Below, one piece after another: positions 1 to 6,767 of a DNA stretch of 12,716 bases. Made by a program: the position numbers and the translations under genes. Below the pieces are notes generated by a model. It was not told the DNA's origin. It ran no database searches and saw nothing but the letters and a program-made list of their open reading frames with translations. The stretch covers positions 1 through 12,716 of the forward strand of contig CABTZK010000039.1 of assembly GCA_902489275.1 (NCBI GenBank), in the 5' to 3' direction. The DNA is from an uncultured Porphyromonadaceae bacterium (lineage in GTDB: Bacteria > Bacteroidota > Bacteroidia > Bacteroidales > Muribaculaceae). Within the stretch, counting starts at the first letter, position 1, and each line of letters begins with the position of its first letter.

Positions 1-150
1 CCGGCCGGCGGATTATTGCTGTGCTGTCCTGCACCTGTATCAAGGAACCAACGGGACTTCCTTGTCCCTGTCGTTCTCCTGTACTGCTTGTCATTGCAAT
101 CATCTCAAAGATCTCTCTTCGTGCTTCCCAATGAGCGGTGCTCCTGGAAA
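1..150 (-). other. Probable 5' leader of a ribosomal RNA operon (16S gene off the left edge)
   Basis: This is the transcribed stretch after the promoter at 158-189. It contains GATCTTTGA (105-113, minus strand), which resembles the boxA antitermination element in Bacteroidota rRNA leaders, followed by an AATGACAA stretch typical of those leaders. It also holds a small hairpin, GGGAC / GTCCC with a 6-nt loop (53-68). No 16S start motif is visible, so the mature rRNA must begin outside the window. An open frame on the opposite strand (16-234) resembles no protein I know and is not called. From position 190 to the end of the propeller gene at 353 I see only AT-rich sequence (about 250-280) and no convincing terminator. 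Confidence 0.6.
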
Positions 151-157
151 GCGAGTG

Positions 158-189
158 CAAAGGTAGGTCCTTTTCTTGAGACAGCCAAA
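158..189 (-). promoter_or_regulatory. Strong Bacteroidales-type promoter, probably of an rRNA operon
   Basis: On the minus strand TACCTTTG (158-165) matches the TAnnTTTG -7 box exactly. TTTGG (185-189) sits 19 nt upstream as the -33 element, with an A-rich stretch just beyond it (about 200-215) that could act as an UP element. Transcription should start near position 150 and run off the left edge. No reading frame with a recognisable product follows. The leader has a boxA-like motif, so the most likely transcript is a 16S-led rRNA precursor. The box itself is clear; the rRNA assignment is inference. Confidence 0.72.
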
Positions 190-352
190 TGTTCACGAAA
201 CTTTTTTCAGCAGAAAATGCAAAAATCAAGGTAAATCACTGAAAACGTGAGAGAAAAAATTTTAAAAAAATTTTATGGAAGTCACTTAAAAGTCTAAGTC
301 TTGCCATCGAGACCAGCAAACTTGCGGCTTGCGAAGAACCTGCGACTATTTT

Positions 353-1855
353 TTACTTCTTGCGAAAAAGAGCATAGAGAATGCCAAAAAGCAAAATACC
401 CCCTGCCCCGAAAAGCAAAAAAGTCCAAAAAGGGGAAGATTCTTCTGGGGCGGGCTCTGTTGCCGATGACTGGCGGGCGACGCTGTCGCTTTGGGCAGGT
501 GGCGAGACAGCACTCACATCGGGTTCTGGCTCGGCATAATCGACCGTTATCAAATTCACCGCATTTCCGCCAAATCCTTTCCTGCCTTGGGAGGTCACGA
601 GCAGACGCGTGCCATCGCTTGAAAGGTCAAGCCCTACGGGATAGGAGTCGACGATGATGCTGGTCACCTGGGTCATCGTGCGCGTATCGACCACGTAGAC
701 CCGCGACGCGGAATTGCAGGCCGCAAAGAGGTAATTGCCGCTTGGCGAGATCGAGATCGTGCGAGCGCCTGCCCCCACCTTGCAACGCTGCCATCCGCTC
801 AACTCCTTGGTTTTCCCTTTCATGCCTTGAATCGTGGCTACGACTTTGGCCAGAGGAATGCGCTGCACAATGCCCTCCACATTAAGGCTGGCATAGAGAT
901 AACCGTTCTTAACGAGCAGATGCCTTGCGTTGTAGATGCCGGTGAGGCGACCTAAATACACGTTCCTCAACACGTCGATAACGGCAATGCCCCCTCCGCC
1001 CCCCATGCAGGCCACCAGCAAGTAACGGTCGTCGGGGGTGAAAACCGTGCCGCGCAGCATGTAGCCGCTGCCCGCATCGCGGTTGACATGATGAGTCATG
1101 CTGTAGTCCAGCTTCAGCTGGTGGTCGACGACATACAGGTTGACGTAGTGCCAGCGGTCGGGGTTGTTGCTCGAAATATCAATCAGACCCACCGTGTTGT
1201 CGCCCCAGTGAGCCACTGCAAGGTACTTGCCATTGTGGCTCGTGGCCACCATCTTGGGCAGGGGCCCAGTGCCCATGACCTTGATGATCTCGTCATTTTC
1301 GGTATCAACGATTGCCATGGCGCTGGGGTCTTGCGCATTGATGTCGTAGGAACGGCGATAATAGGGTATCCACAAGTACCGCCCGCCATGCGAGAACGCA
1401 CTCTCGACCGGCCGCCCCTCGAAAGTGTTCAAGTCGCGCTTAGACTGGCTATAGTGCTTAAAATGAAACAGCGCGCTGGGCTCGGCGAAAAGGTAGGCAT
1501 TACTCCGATTGAACGAGTGCTTGATGACTTTGATTTTCTGGTTGGTTCTCGCATCATAAACAATCGTCACGCAGCCTTCAAGGGAATTAATGTAGTATTT
1601 CGTTCCATCGGGATGGAAATGCGCTGATTTTGGAGAGTTCACGTCGGTATCGCAATGCTGGGCTGAGCAGCCTCCAAAGTTCTGTTTCTGCTCCGAAATG
1701 GTGAGCGCGACTGTACCGTCCTTGCTTTTAACGGTTGTGCCCACTTTGCTGTGCAACACAGGAGGGACATTGTCCGCAAACACACGCAAGGCGACAGCAA
1801 GCGCTATTGCCAGCGAGAGGACAAGGCGACTGCGCTTCACGACTTGATTAACCAT
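353..1855 (-). CDS. Secreted YncE-like beta-propeller protein with C-terminal membrane anchor
   Basis: A 500-residue protein. Residues 1-27 form a signal peptide: basic VVKRSR, a hydrophobic run, then VFA before DN. Residues from about 80 to 430 carry repeated blade motifs such as HPDGTKYYI, HNGKYLAVA, TPDDRYLLVA, SPSGNYLFAA and SSDGTRLLV, each followed by a strand resembling VYVVDTRT. This is the YVTN/YncE-type propeller pattern. A Pro/Ser/Glu-rich linker (about 434-475) leads to a single hydrophobic helix (about 476-496) ending in RKK, so the propeller should sit outside the cytoplasmic membrane, tethered at its C terminus. Cysteines near 63, 68 and 95 may form a disulfide. I chose ATG at 1855, preceded by AAGGA, over a TTG eight codons upstream because it gives a normal signal peptide. 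It lies 31 nt after the LRR gene and is probably cotranscribed with it. Ligand or partner is unknown. Confidence 0.82.
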   Translation of the reverse strand: MVNQVVKRSRLVLSLAIALAVALRVFADNVPPVLHSKVGTTVKSKDGTVALTISEQKQNFGGCSAQHCDTDVNSPKSAHFHPDGTKYYINSLEGCVTIVYDARTNQKIKVIKHSFNRSNAYLFAEPSALFHFKHYSQSKRDLNTFEGRPVESAFSHGGRYLWIPYYRRSYDINAQDPSAMAIVDTENDEIIKVMGTGPLPKMVATSHNGKYLAVAHWGDNTVGLIDISSNNPDRWHYVNLYVVDHQLKLDYSMTHHVNRDAGSGYMLRGTVFTPDDRYLLVACMGGGGGIAVIDVLRNVYLGRLTGIYNARHLLVKNGYLYASLNVEGIVQRIPLAKVVATIQGMKGKTKELSGWQRCKVGAGARTISISPSGNYLFAACNSASRVYVVDTRTMTQVTSIIVDSYPVGLDLSSDGTRLLVTSQGRKGFGGNAVNLITVDYAEPEPDVSAVSPPAQSDSVARQSSATEPAPEESSPFWTFLLFGAGGILLFGILYALFRKK

Positions 1856-1886
1856 ATAGAATCCTTTGCTTAACGACAACTTTCAT

Positions 1887-2435
1887 TCATTCGCCATGGT
1901 CCTGAGTGGGACTGGCTGGCTGCAACGCAACCGGAAGGGGCATCATCTCTGGCCCCACCTCGCCCTCCTCGGCAACGATGAAGCCGCCCCACATCGGGTC
2001 GCTGCTATAGGCAATAGATGACAACAGGGGCACATACAGCATGCAGCGCCGCTTGTCAACGCCTGCAAACACGGTCTCGTCGATGACCAAGGGTACTGCA
2101 ACCTGGCAGTGAATCGCCTTCAAGCCTTGACAACCCTCAAACGCCCTGCTTCCTATCTCTTTGATTGTGTGTGGAATGACGACGGACCTAAGCGACTTGC
2201 AGTCCTTAAAAGCATCCTGCTCAATTTTCACCACTGCGTAGCGCTCGTTTTGATGAGCTACGGTGTCGGGAATCATCAGGTTGCCAGCATGCTCCATGGT
2301 TTCGGATTTCTGAACCGAAACGCCCGCACCGCAATAGGCGTAACAGATTCCCTCGTGGCTAAAACCGCGAGAGCAACTTGCCACAGCTTCGAGCAAGAGC
2401 AGTGTAAACAAACAGGTTAACAGTCGGGTTTTCAT
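1887..2435 (-). CDS. BspA-like leucine-rich-repeat lipoprotein
   Basis: A 182-residue protein. The N terminus has two charged residues, a Leu-rich segment and a lipobox ending in VAS-Cys21, so it should be a lipid-anchored envelope protein. Residues about 66-110 hold two BspA-type (LRR_5) repeats, seen as IEQDAFKDC..L..VVIP and IGSRAFEGC..L..IHC, followed by the VFAGVDKRRCMLYVP stretch that usually closes such repeats. It is short for this family, whose members often carry many repeats. The frame is open up to 2486 through a TTG, but the promoter box at 2456-2463 lies inside that extension, so ATG 2435 is the start. BspA-like repeats generally mediate protein binding or adhesion; the target here is unknown. 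The propeller gene follows 31 nt downstream. Confidence 0.8.
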   Translation of the reverse strand: MKTRLLTCLFTLLLLEAVASCSRGFSHEGICYAYCGAGVSVQKSETMEHAGNLMIPDTVAHQNERYAVVKIEQDAFKDCKSLRSVVIPHTIKEIGSRAFEGCQGLKAIHCQVAVPLVIDETVFAGVDKRRCMLYVPLLSSIAYSSDPMWGGFIVAEEGEVGPEMMPLPVALQPASPTQDHGE

Positions 2436-2455
2436 GTTGGGAACAATATACCACA

Positions 2456-2486
2456 CAAAAATAGCTATTTTTCCTAAAAACCGCAA
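2456..2486 (-). promoter_or_regulatory. Promoter of the LRR lipoprotein / propeller pair
   Basis: Minus-strand TATTTTTG (2456-2463) is an exact TAnnTTTG box, with TTGC (2483-2486) 19 nt upstream as the -33 element. It falls just after the lpxB stop codon, so the downstream pair can be transcribed independently of lpxB. About 20 nt separate the box from ATG 2435, which supports that start. Confidence 0.72.
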
Positions 2487-2495
2487 GAAAAACCA

Positions 2496-3635
2496 CTAAA
2501 TTCTATTTTTTAACGCTGTGACAATAGAAATTGCCGCATTTTGGGTGCAGTTGCGCTCGCCCAACCGCTGCACCACGCGCTCATAGCCTTCGAGCATCTT
2601 GCGACGAGCGGGCGAGTCGGGCAGCAACCGTCGCAAGTACTCGTCGATGGCATCGGGGGTGCAAAAGTGCAGCAGCAACTCGGGAATCACGGGCGAATCG
2701 GCAATGAGATTGGGCAGCGTAACGTACTTCCCATGCAGCAAACGGCTGTAGAAAGTGTAAAGGCACTTCTTGCCATTCATTCTGTAGCACGCCACTTGCG
2801 GCGTACCCAAGACGGCCGCCTCCAGCGTGGCTGTGCCGCTCGTCACGACAGCACACCGCGCATGGTGCACCAGCTCAAACGACTGGCCACGCACAACGGG
2901 AACCCTCATGCTGCCCAATGCTTGACGATAGAGCCTATCGTCAACAGTAGGCGCTGCGGCTATCACGACCTGGCAGCCGGCCTGGCGCATGGCCGCCTGC
3001 GCCATAGCAGGCAAATTGTCGAGCACCTCCTTGCGCCGCGACCCAGGCACCAGGGCAATCAGTGGCTTATCGGGCAGCAAGCCATTGGCTTGGGCAAAAT
3101 CGGCACGGCTGCGAAACCGCTCGCGAGCCTCCGACACCTCTTTCACCGTGGGGTTGCCCACGTACTCCACCTCATAGCCGTGGCGACGGTAAAACTCCAC
3201 CTCGAAAGGTAAAATCGAGTACAGCCGGGTGACGTATTTCTTGATTTGCCTCACCCGATACGCTTTCCAGGCCCACACCTTGGGGGAAATAAAATAGAAA
3301 ACAGGAATGCCATGGCCATGGGCAAACTTAGCCATCTTCAGGTTAAACGACGGGTAGTCGATGAGTACAAGCGCATCGGGACGAGCCTGCAACATCGCCC
3401 GCCTGGCAAGCCGCATGAAACCCAGGATGGCAGACAGGTGCTTGGCGACCTCAACAAATCCCATGTAGGCCATGTCACGGTAATGAACAATGGGGGCGCG
3501 GCCGGCGGCGCGTGCCATGAGGTCCCCCCCGAGGAACTGAAATTCAGCGTCGGCATCACGCGACTTCAGGGCTTCGATGAGCTGGGCACCGTGAATGTCG
3601 CCACTGGCCTCGCCGGCAATCATCAAGTACTTCAT
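2496..3635 (-). CDS. lpxB: Lipid-A-disaccharide synthase LpxB
   Basis: Joins UDP-2,3-diacylglucosamine and 2,3-diacylglucosamine 1-phosphate (lipid X) to give the tetraacyl disaccharide 1-phosphate of lipid A. It is a GT19-family peripheral inner-membrane enzyme of the Raetz pathway. The 379 residues match the usual length. Recognisable family segments are the N-terminal MIAGEASGDIHG (5-16), IDYPSFN (92-98, with the conserved Asp), ISPKVWAWK (116-124), VGNP (159-162), the nucleotide-sugar-binding VPGSR (196-200) and TSGTATLEA (265-273). The start is fixed by the family's N-terminal motif. A TAnnTTTG box only 5 nt upstream suggests a nearly leaderless mRNA. The LRR lipoprotein gene follows on the same strand. 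surE, which I recall as a frequent lpxB neighbour in Bacteroides, is not seen here. Confidence 0.97.
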   Translation of the reverse strand: MKYLMIAGEASGDIHGAQLIEALKSRDADAEFQFLGGDLMARAAGRAPIVHYRDMAYMGFVEVAKHLSAILGFMRLARRAMLQARPDALVLIDYPSFNLKMAKFAHGHGIPVFYFISPKVWAWKAYRVRQIKKYVTRLYSILPFEVEFYRRHGYEVEYVGNPTVKEVSEARERFRSRADFAQANGLLPDKPLIALVPGSRRKEVLDNLPAMAQAAMRQAGCQVVIAAAPTVDDRLYRQALGSMRVPVVRGQSFELVHHARCAVVTSGTATLEAAVLGTPQVACYRMNGKKCLYTFYSRLLHGKYVTLPNLIADSPVIPELLLHFCTPDAIDEYLRRLLPDSPARRKMLEGYERVVQRLGERNCTQNAAISIVTALKNRI

Positions 3636-3640
3636 AGGTG

Positions 3641-3648
3641 CAAAGGTA
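3641..3648 (-). promoter_or_regulatory. Candidate -7 box of lpxB, abutting the start codon
   Basis: Minus-strand TACCTTTG followed by CACCT and then the lpxB ATG at 3635. The sequence is an exact TAnnTTTG match, but I find no TTG -33 element at the expected spacing. If it is used, the transcript would begin at or within a base or two of the ATG. Confidence 0.5.
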
Positions 3649-3701
3649 CGAATAAGATGACAGAAGGCAGCCTGCTATAGACAATTTTTTGGCTTAGGGC
3701 G

Positions 3702-3709
3702 CAAAAATA
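3702..3709 (-). promoter_or_regulatory. Second candidate -7 box upstream of lpxB
   Basis: Minus-strand TATTTTTG, also an exact TAnnTTTG match. It would give lpxB a leader of about 60 nt. No clear -33 element sits 19-20 nt upstream, so it is weaker than the boxes of the ferredoxin and LRR genes. It is the alternative to the box at 3641-3648. Confidence 0.35.
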
Positions 3710-3836
3710 GAGAAAGAGAATGAAAATCAGCACCTCGATGCAAATTCTTCATTCCCTTTCCCTCATGCTGCATTTTCTGTTGGACGCTACGAAACAGGAT
3801 TTGAGCAAAAAATCCCAAATTATTTGAGAAAAAGCG

Positions 3837-3866
3837 TTGCCATTTCAAATAAAAGCATTACATTTG
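3837..3866 (+). promoter_or_regulatory. Promoter of the ferredoxin gene
   Basis: TTGC (3837-3840), an 18-nt spacer and TACATTTG (3859-3866) match the Bacteroidales -33/-7 pattern. The predicted transcript has an AT-rich leader of about 37 nt before ATG 3911. Just upstream are two similar stretches, ATTTGAGCAAAAA (from 3799) and ATTTGAGAAAAA (from 3822), 23 nt apart, which may or may not be regulatory. Confidence 0.75.
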
Positions 3867-3910
3867 TCGCGAAGTTAACTATTAATATAAATTTTTAATT
3901 CTACTACGAA

Positions 3911-4078
3911 ATGGCATACGTTATTAATGACAATTGTGTAGCATGTGGAACTTGTGAAGGTGTTTGCCCAACGGGCGCTATCAGCGAGGGTGACATCTAT
4001 TCGATTGACCCCGATACTTGCATCAGCTGCGGCTCTTGCGCCGAGGCTTGCCCAAATGATGCAATCCATGAGGAATAA
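3911..4078 (+). CDS. Small 2[4Fe-4S] ferredoxin
   Basis: A 55-residue protein made almost entirely of two clostridial-type CxxCxxCxxxCP motifs: Cys9, 12, 15, 19 followed by Pro20, and Cys37, 40, 43, 47 followed by Pro48. All eight cysteines needed for two [4Fe-4S] clusters are present, and the two halves are clear internal duplicates. The length is typical of bacterial ferredoxins. It should be a soluble, low-potential one-electron carrier; in anaerobes such proteins serve pyruvate:ferredoxin oxidoreductase, Rnf and hydrogenases. It is monocistronic, with its own promoter and a hairpin terminator 33 nt after the stop, so the partner enzyme cannot be inferred from neighbours. It is short enough to be missed by gene callers with a 60-residue cutoff. 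Confidence 0.95.
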   Translation: MAYVINDNCVACGTCEGVCPTGAISEGDIYSIDPDTCISCGSCAEACPNDAIHEE

Positions 4079-4111
4079 TTGTCCTGCTTGACTACTAAAT
4101 GCAGCAAGAAT

Positions 4112-4150
4112 AGTCGCGCGGCCTTGATGAGGCTGCGCGACTTTCTATTT
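4112..4150 (+). terminator. Hairpin terminator between ferredoxin and DUF2130 genes
   Basis: AGTCGCGC (4112-4119) pairs perfectly with GCGCGACT (4135-4142). A G-T wobble and an inner GCCT/AGGC stem give about 13 bp closed by a TGATG loop. TTCTATTT follows, so it should terminate the ferredoxin transcript. On the opposite strand a weaker T-containing stretch follows the same hairpin, and it may also stop the DUF2130 transcript that ends at 4193. Confidence 0.8.
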
Positions 4151-4192
4151 GCGTGTGCCTTGCCCAGTCACCTGGCGTGATGGACAGGGCCG

Positions 4193-5518
4193 CTACTCTT
4201 GGCGACCACCCATTTCGCGGGCCTCATCAAACTTTGCCTTCATCGTGGGATTGTTGTAGGTCAATTTCTTGATGGTTAAGCCTTCGGCCTTGTCGTTAGC
4301 CAGCCTCAGATTGTTCTCCGACCCGATGAGCGCCTCTTTAATTTTTTGCAGGTGCGCAATCGACTTGTCAATCTCGTCGATGGCTTTTCCAAACTTGTCG
4401 CTGGCCAATTGGTAGTTGCGAGAAAACTTGTCCTTGAACTCGTTGAGCTTGTTCTCAAAGTTGCTCACATCGACGCTTTGGCTTTTCGCAATTTGGAGTT
4501 GACGCTGGTAGTCGATGCTTTTTTTCGAGGTTTGCACCAGCAAGGTGATGATGGGAATGAAAAATTGCGGGCGTATCACGTACATCTTGGGGTAGCGGTG
4601 CGACACGTCGACGATGCCGCTGTTGTAGAGCTCGCTTTCGGGCTCGAGCATGGAAACGAGCACGGCATACTCGCAGCGCTTCTTGTTGCGGTCATCGTCG
4701 AGTTTCTTGAAAAAATCCTCGTTCTTGTGCTTTTTCCCGCCATTTTCCAGCTCGTTTTTCATTTCAAACATGATGGATACATACTCCAGGCCTTCGTCGA
4801 AGTCCCTGAAGATGAAATCCCCTTTCGTGCCCTCGCTGGCATCGTTGTCTTTCTCAAAGGTGGCCTGTGGCAGCATGGGGCGCAAGGTGGTCTCGTACTG
4901 GGTGCTGCAATGCCTCTCCAGCGACTCGCCAATCATCTTGGTCGACAGCTTCAGCTTGAGGTCTTTGTAGTAGTCGATTTGCTCTTGTTTTTGCTTGAGC
5001 TCAAGCTCATAGCGCTCCTTGATGCCCGCCTCTCGCAGCGAGGCCTCTTTTTTCTCTAACTCGGCTTGCGTGAGCAGCGTGGTGATGGCGCTTTCTTTCT
5101 CCTTGAGGTTTTTCTCGGCTTTTTGCTGTTCTTTCAAGATGGCAATCTTCAATTGGCCCTCGTTTAGAGAGAGCTTGCTGTTCAATGCGCTAATCTCTTT
5201 CTCTTTTTCGGCCAGTTTCTCGGCCAGCTGCAACTGGCCTTTTTGGGCCATATTGGCCAACTCGCCCTTCAGTTTGGCGATTTCAGCCTCCTTGTCCTTG
5301 ACCTCTAAGTCTTTTCCAGCTAAGCGCCGCTGAAAGCCCTGCTCTGCCTGTAGCGCCTCGGCCTTGCGCTCAGCCGCGCGCTGCTTGTCGAGTTCATGAA
5401 TGCGTTTTTCGATTTCGGCATTGAATTCCTCGTTTTTCACTTGGCTCAGGATAGAGGCGTAGTCGGCCTCGTCAACCGTGAACACGCTGCCGCATTTTGG
5501 GCATTTCAACTCTCTCAT
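4193..5518 (-). CDS. DUF2130 family coiled-coil protein with PD-(D/E)xK-like core
   Basis: A 441-residue soluble protein. It opens with a CPKCG knuckle (residues 6-10), then a long charged coiled coil (about 30-195, rich in Glu, Lys, Leu and Gln), then a globular core (about 195-335), and ends with another helical, Lys-rich region. The order matches the DUF2130 family (conserved, no assigned function). In the core, KGDFIF (Asp234) is followed by IMFEMKNE (Glu252-x-Lys254), and then DDDRNKKRCEYAVLVS. The spacing of Asp and ExK on predicted strands resembles the PD-(D/E)xK nuclease fold, as in the coiled-coil protein RmuC; that link is my reading, not established here. It lies 41 nt downstream of yitT with no promoter box between, so cotranscription is likely. 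Only one CxxC pair is present, so full zinc binding would need dimerisation. Confidence 0.85.
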   Translation of the reverse strand: MRELKCPKCGSVFTVDEADYASILSQVKNEEFNAEIEKRIHELDKQRAAERKAEALQAEQGFQRRLAGKDLEVKDKEAEIAKLKGELANMAQKGQLQLAEKLAEKEKEISALNSKLSLNEGQLKIAILKEQQKAEKNLKEKESAITTLLTQAELEKKEASLREAGIKERYELELKQKQEQIDYYKDLKLKLSTKMIGESLERHCSTQYETTLRPMLPQATFEKDNDASEGTKGDFIFRDFDEGLEYVSIMFEMKNELENGGKKHKNEDFFKKLDDDRNKKRCEYAVLVSMLEPESELYNSGIVDVSHRYPKMYVIRPQFFIPIITLLVQTSKKSIDYQRQLQIAKSQSVDVSNFENKLNEFKDKFSRNYQLASDKFGKAIDEIDKSIAHLQKIKEALIGSENNLRLANDKAEGLTIKKLTYNNPTMKAKFDEAREMGGRQE

Positions 5519-5559
5519 CGCTTGGGTTTATTCTTGTGTTTTTTTAGACTTAAGAAGAA

Positions 5560-6510
5560 TCAGGCGTTTTCGCTTTCTTGCTCCGTTGATGCCGACGCGT
5601 CTTTGGTGATGGCGCTCAGGTCTTTTTTCGACAGGCGCACTTTCATGGGGTCGAAGCCCTCGCCATAGACGTTGCTGGCGCTTGACATCGACACAAACGC
5701 CTCGGGGTCAATGGCCTTGATAACGCGCTGCACGCGCAGGCTCTCATACTTGCGGCAAACCACCAGCAAGAGCTTGGTGTGCCCCTTGGTGTACCACCCA
5801 GTCCCCTCGATCACGGTGCAGCCGCGGCGCATCCCCTTGGTGATGGCTGTGGCTATCGCCTCCCACTTCTTGCTGAAGATGAGGAACTGGCGTCCCTGGT
5901 AGCGGTTGTTGATGACCATGTCGCTCACAAAGGCCTCGAAAATGAGAACCACGTAGCCAAACACCATCTTCTCAACCTCGTGAAACAGGAAATATGAAGA
6001 TGAGATGATGAGCAAGTCGACGTAGAGCATGATGCGGCCAAACGACATGGTGCTGTGCTTGCTGGCCATGGCGGCAATCACATCGGTACCGCCGCTGCTG
6101 CCATTGTGCGCAAAGCAGGTGCCCAGGCCCACCCCAGCCAGCACACCGCCAATAATCACATTCATGAATGGCTGCTGCTGCACGAGTGGCCCCGAGAACA
6201 TGGGCGTGAGAATGCCGAGCATGAGCGAGAATGCCGTGGCGCCAATAATCGTGCGAATCACAAATTGCCTGCCCACCGATCGGAAGGCGATGACGAGCAG
6301 CAGGATGTTGATGGCAAAGTTGGGAATGGCGACGTTGATGGACTCGTGCGACGCGAAGTAGATAATGGTCGAGACACCAGCCACACCGCCAGAGACAACT
6401 TTCTCGGGCAGGATGAAGGCCGCATAGCCAAATGACATGACAAATAGCCCCAGGAACATCATGAGGTAGTCATTGGATTGATACATCAATTTTTTAACAG
6501 ATTTTTTCAT
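5560..6510 (-). CDS. YitT family membrane protein (DUF161 + DUF2179)
   Basis: A 316-residue protein. The N-terminal two-thirds (about 15-205) hold five or six hydrophobic helices, starting with a segment around YLMMFLGLFVMSFGYAAFI and the family's PEKVVSGGVAGVSTI motif (about 35-50), and including the Gly-rich GSSGGTDVIA stretch (about 137-146). The C-terminal third (about 215-295) is the soluble DUF2179 domain, with characteristic EGTGWYTKG and a hydrophobic strand, LLLVVCRKYE. A Ser/Glu-rich tail follows. The length is somewhat above the roughly 280-290 residues usual for YitT proteins. Transported substrate and role are unknown in the family. The start is supported by a promoter about 48 nt upstream. 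It is the first gene of a likely two-gene unit with the DUF2130 gene. Confidence 0.93.
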   Translation of the reverse strand: MKKSVKKLMYQSNDYLMMFLGLFVMSFGYAAFILPEKVVSGGVAGVSTIIYFASHESINVAIPNFAINILLLVIAFRSVGRQFVIRTIIGATAFSLMLGILTPMFSGPLVQQQPFMNVIIGGVLAGVGLGTCFAHNGSSGGTDVIAAMASKHSTMSFGRIMLYVDLLIISSSYFLFHEVEKMVFGYVVLIFEAFVSDMVINNRYQGRQFLIFSKKWEAIATAITKGMRRGCTVIEGTGWYTKGHTKLLLVVCRKYESLRVQRVIKAIDPEAFVSMSSASNVYGEGFDPMKVRLSKKDLSAITKDASASTEQESENA

Positions 6511-6558
6511 GCGAGTGACATCTTTAAATCATTTAATTTCATTACTTATTGACGGCTG

Positions 6559-6589
6559 CAAAATTACGTTATTGCCATGAAAAAAACAA
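6559..6589 (-). promoter_or_regulatory. Promoter of yitT
   Basis: Minus-strand TAATTTTG (6559-6566) is an exact TAnnTTTG box, with TTG (6587-6589) 20 nt upstream. The predicted leader is about 40 nt to ATG 6510. Confidence 0.7.
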
Positions 6590-6680
6590 GAGAAGACAAG
6601 AAATTGCTGTAAAGATTCACGGCTCTTTCATTCAAGCAGCCTTGTTTTGTCAAAAATTTTCTTATTTTATAGCGATCATT

Positions 6681-6705
6681 TGTTTCATGGAAAACGAATG
6701 AAACA
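6681..6705. promoter_or_regulatory. Perfect 8-bp inverted repeat, candidate operator
   Basis: TGTTTCAT (6681-6688), nine bases, then ATGAAACA (6698-6705): a perfect 8-bp palindrome. It ends 25 nt before the methyltransferase -7 box, that is roughly -63 to -39 from the predicted start. That promoter has no good -33 element, so the placement fits a dimeric activator site. It also lies upstream of the divergent yitT promoter. The function is inferred from symmetry and position only. Confidence 0.4.
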
Positions 6706-6730
6706 TGCGGTCTTATTCCATAATTATTCC

Positions 6731-6738
6731 TACCTTTG
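6731..6738 (+). promoter_or_regulatory. -7 box of the methyltransferase gene
   Basis: TACCTTTG is an exact TAnnTTTG match, about 29 nt before ATG 6768. No TTG/TTTG element is found 19-20 nt upstream. The box lies inside the reading frame that opens at ATG 6705, which argues against that upstream start. Confidence 0.6.
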
Positions 6739-6767
6739 TCGTAGAATCCATAACACTCAAAAATAAG

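Noticed and set aside
16..234. 72-codon open frame on the plus strand
   Set aside because: It lies antisense to the strong minus-strand promoter and boxA-like leader, and the peptide resembles no family I know.
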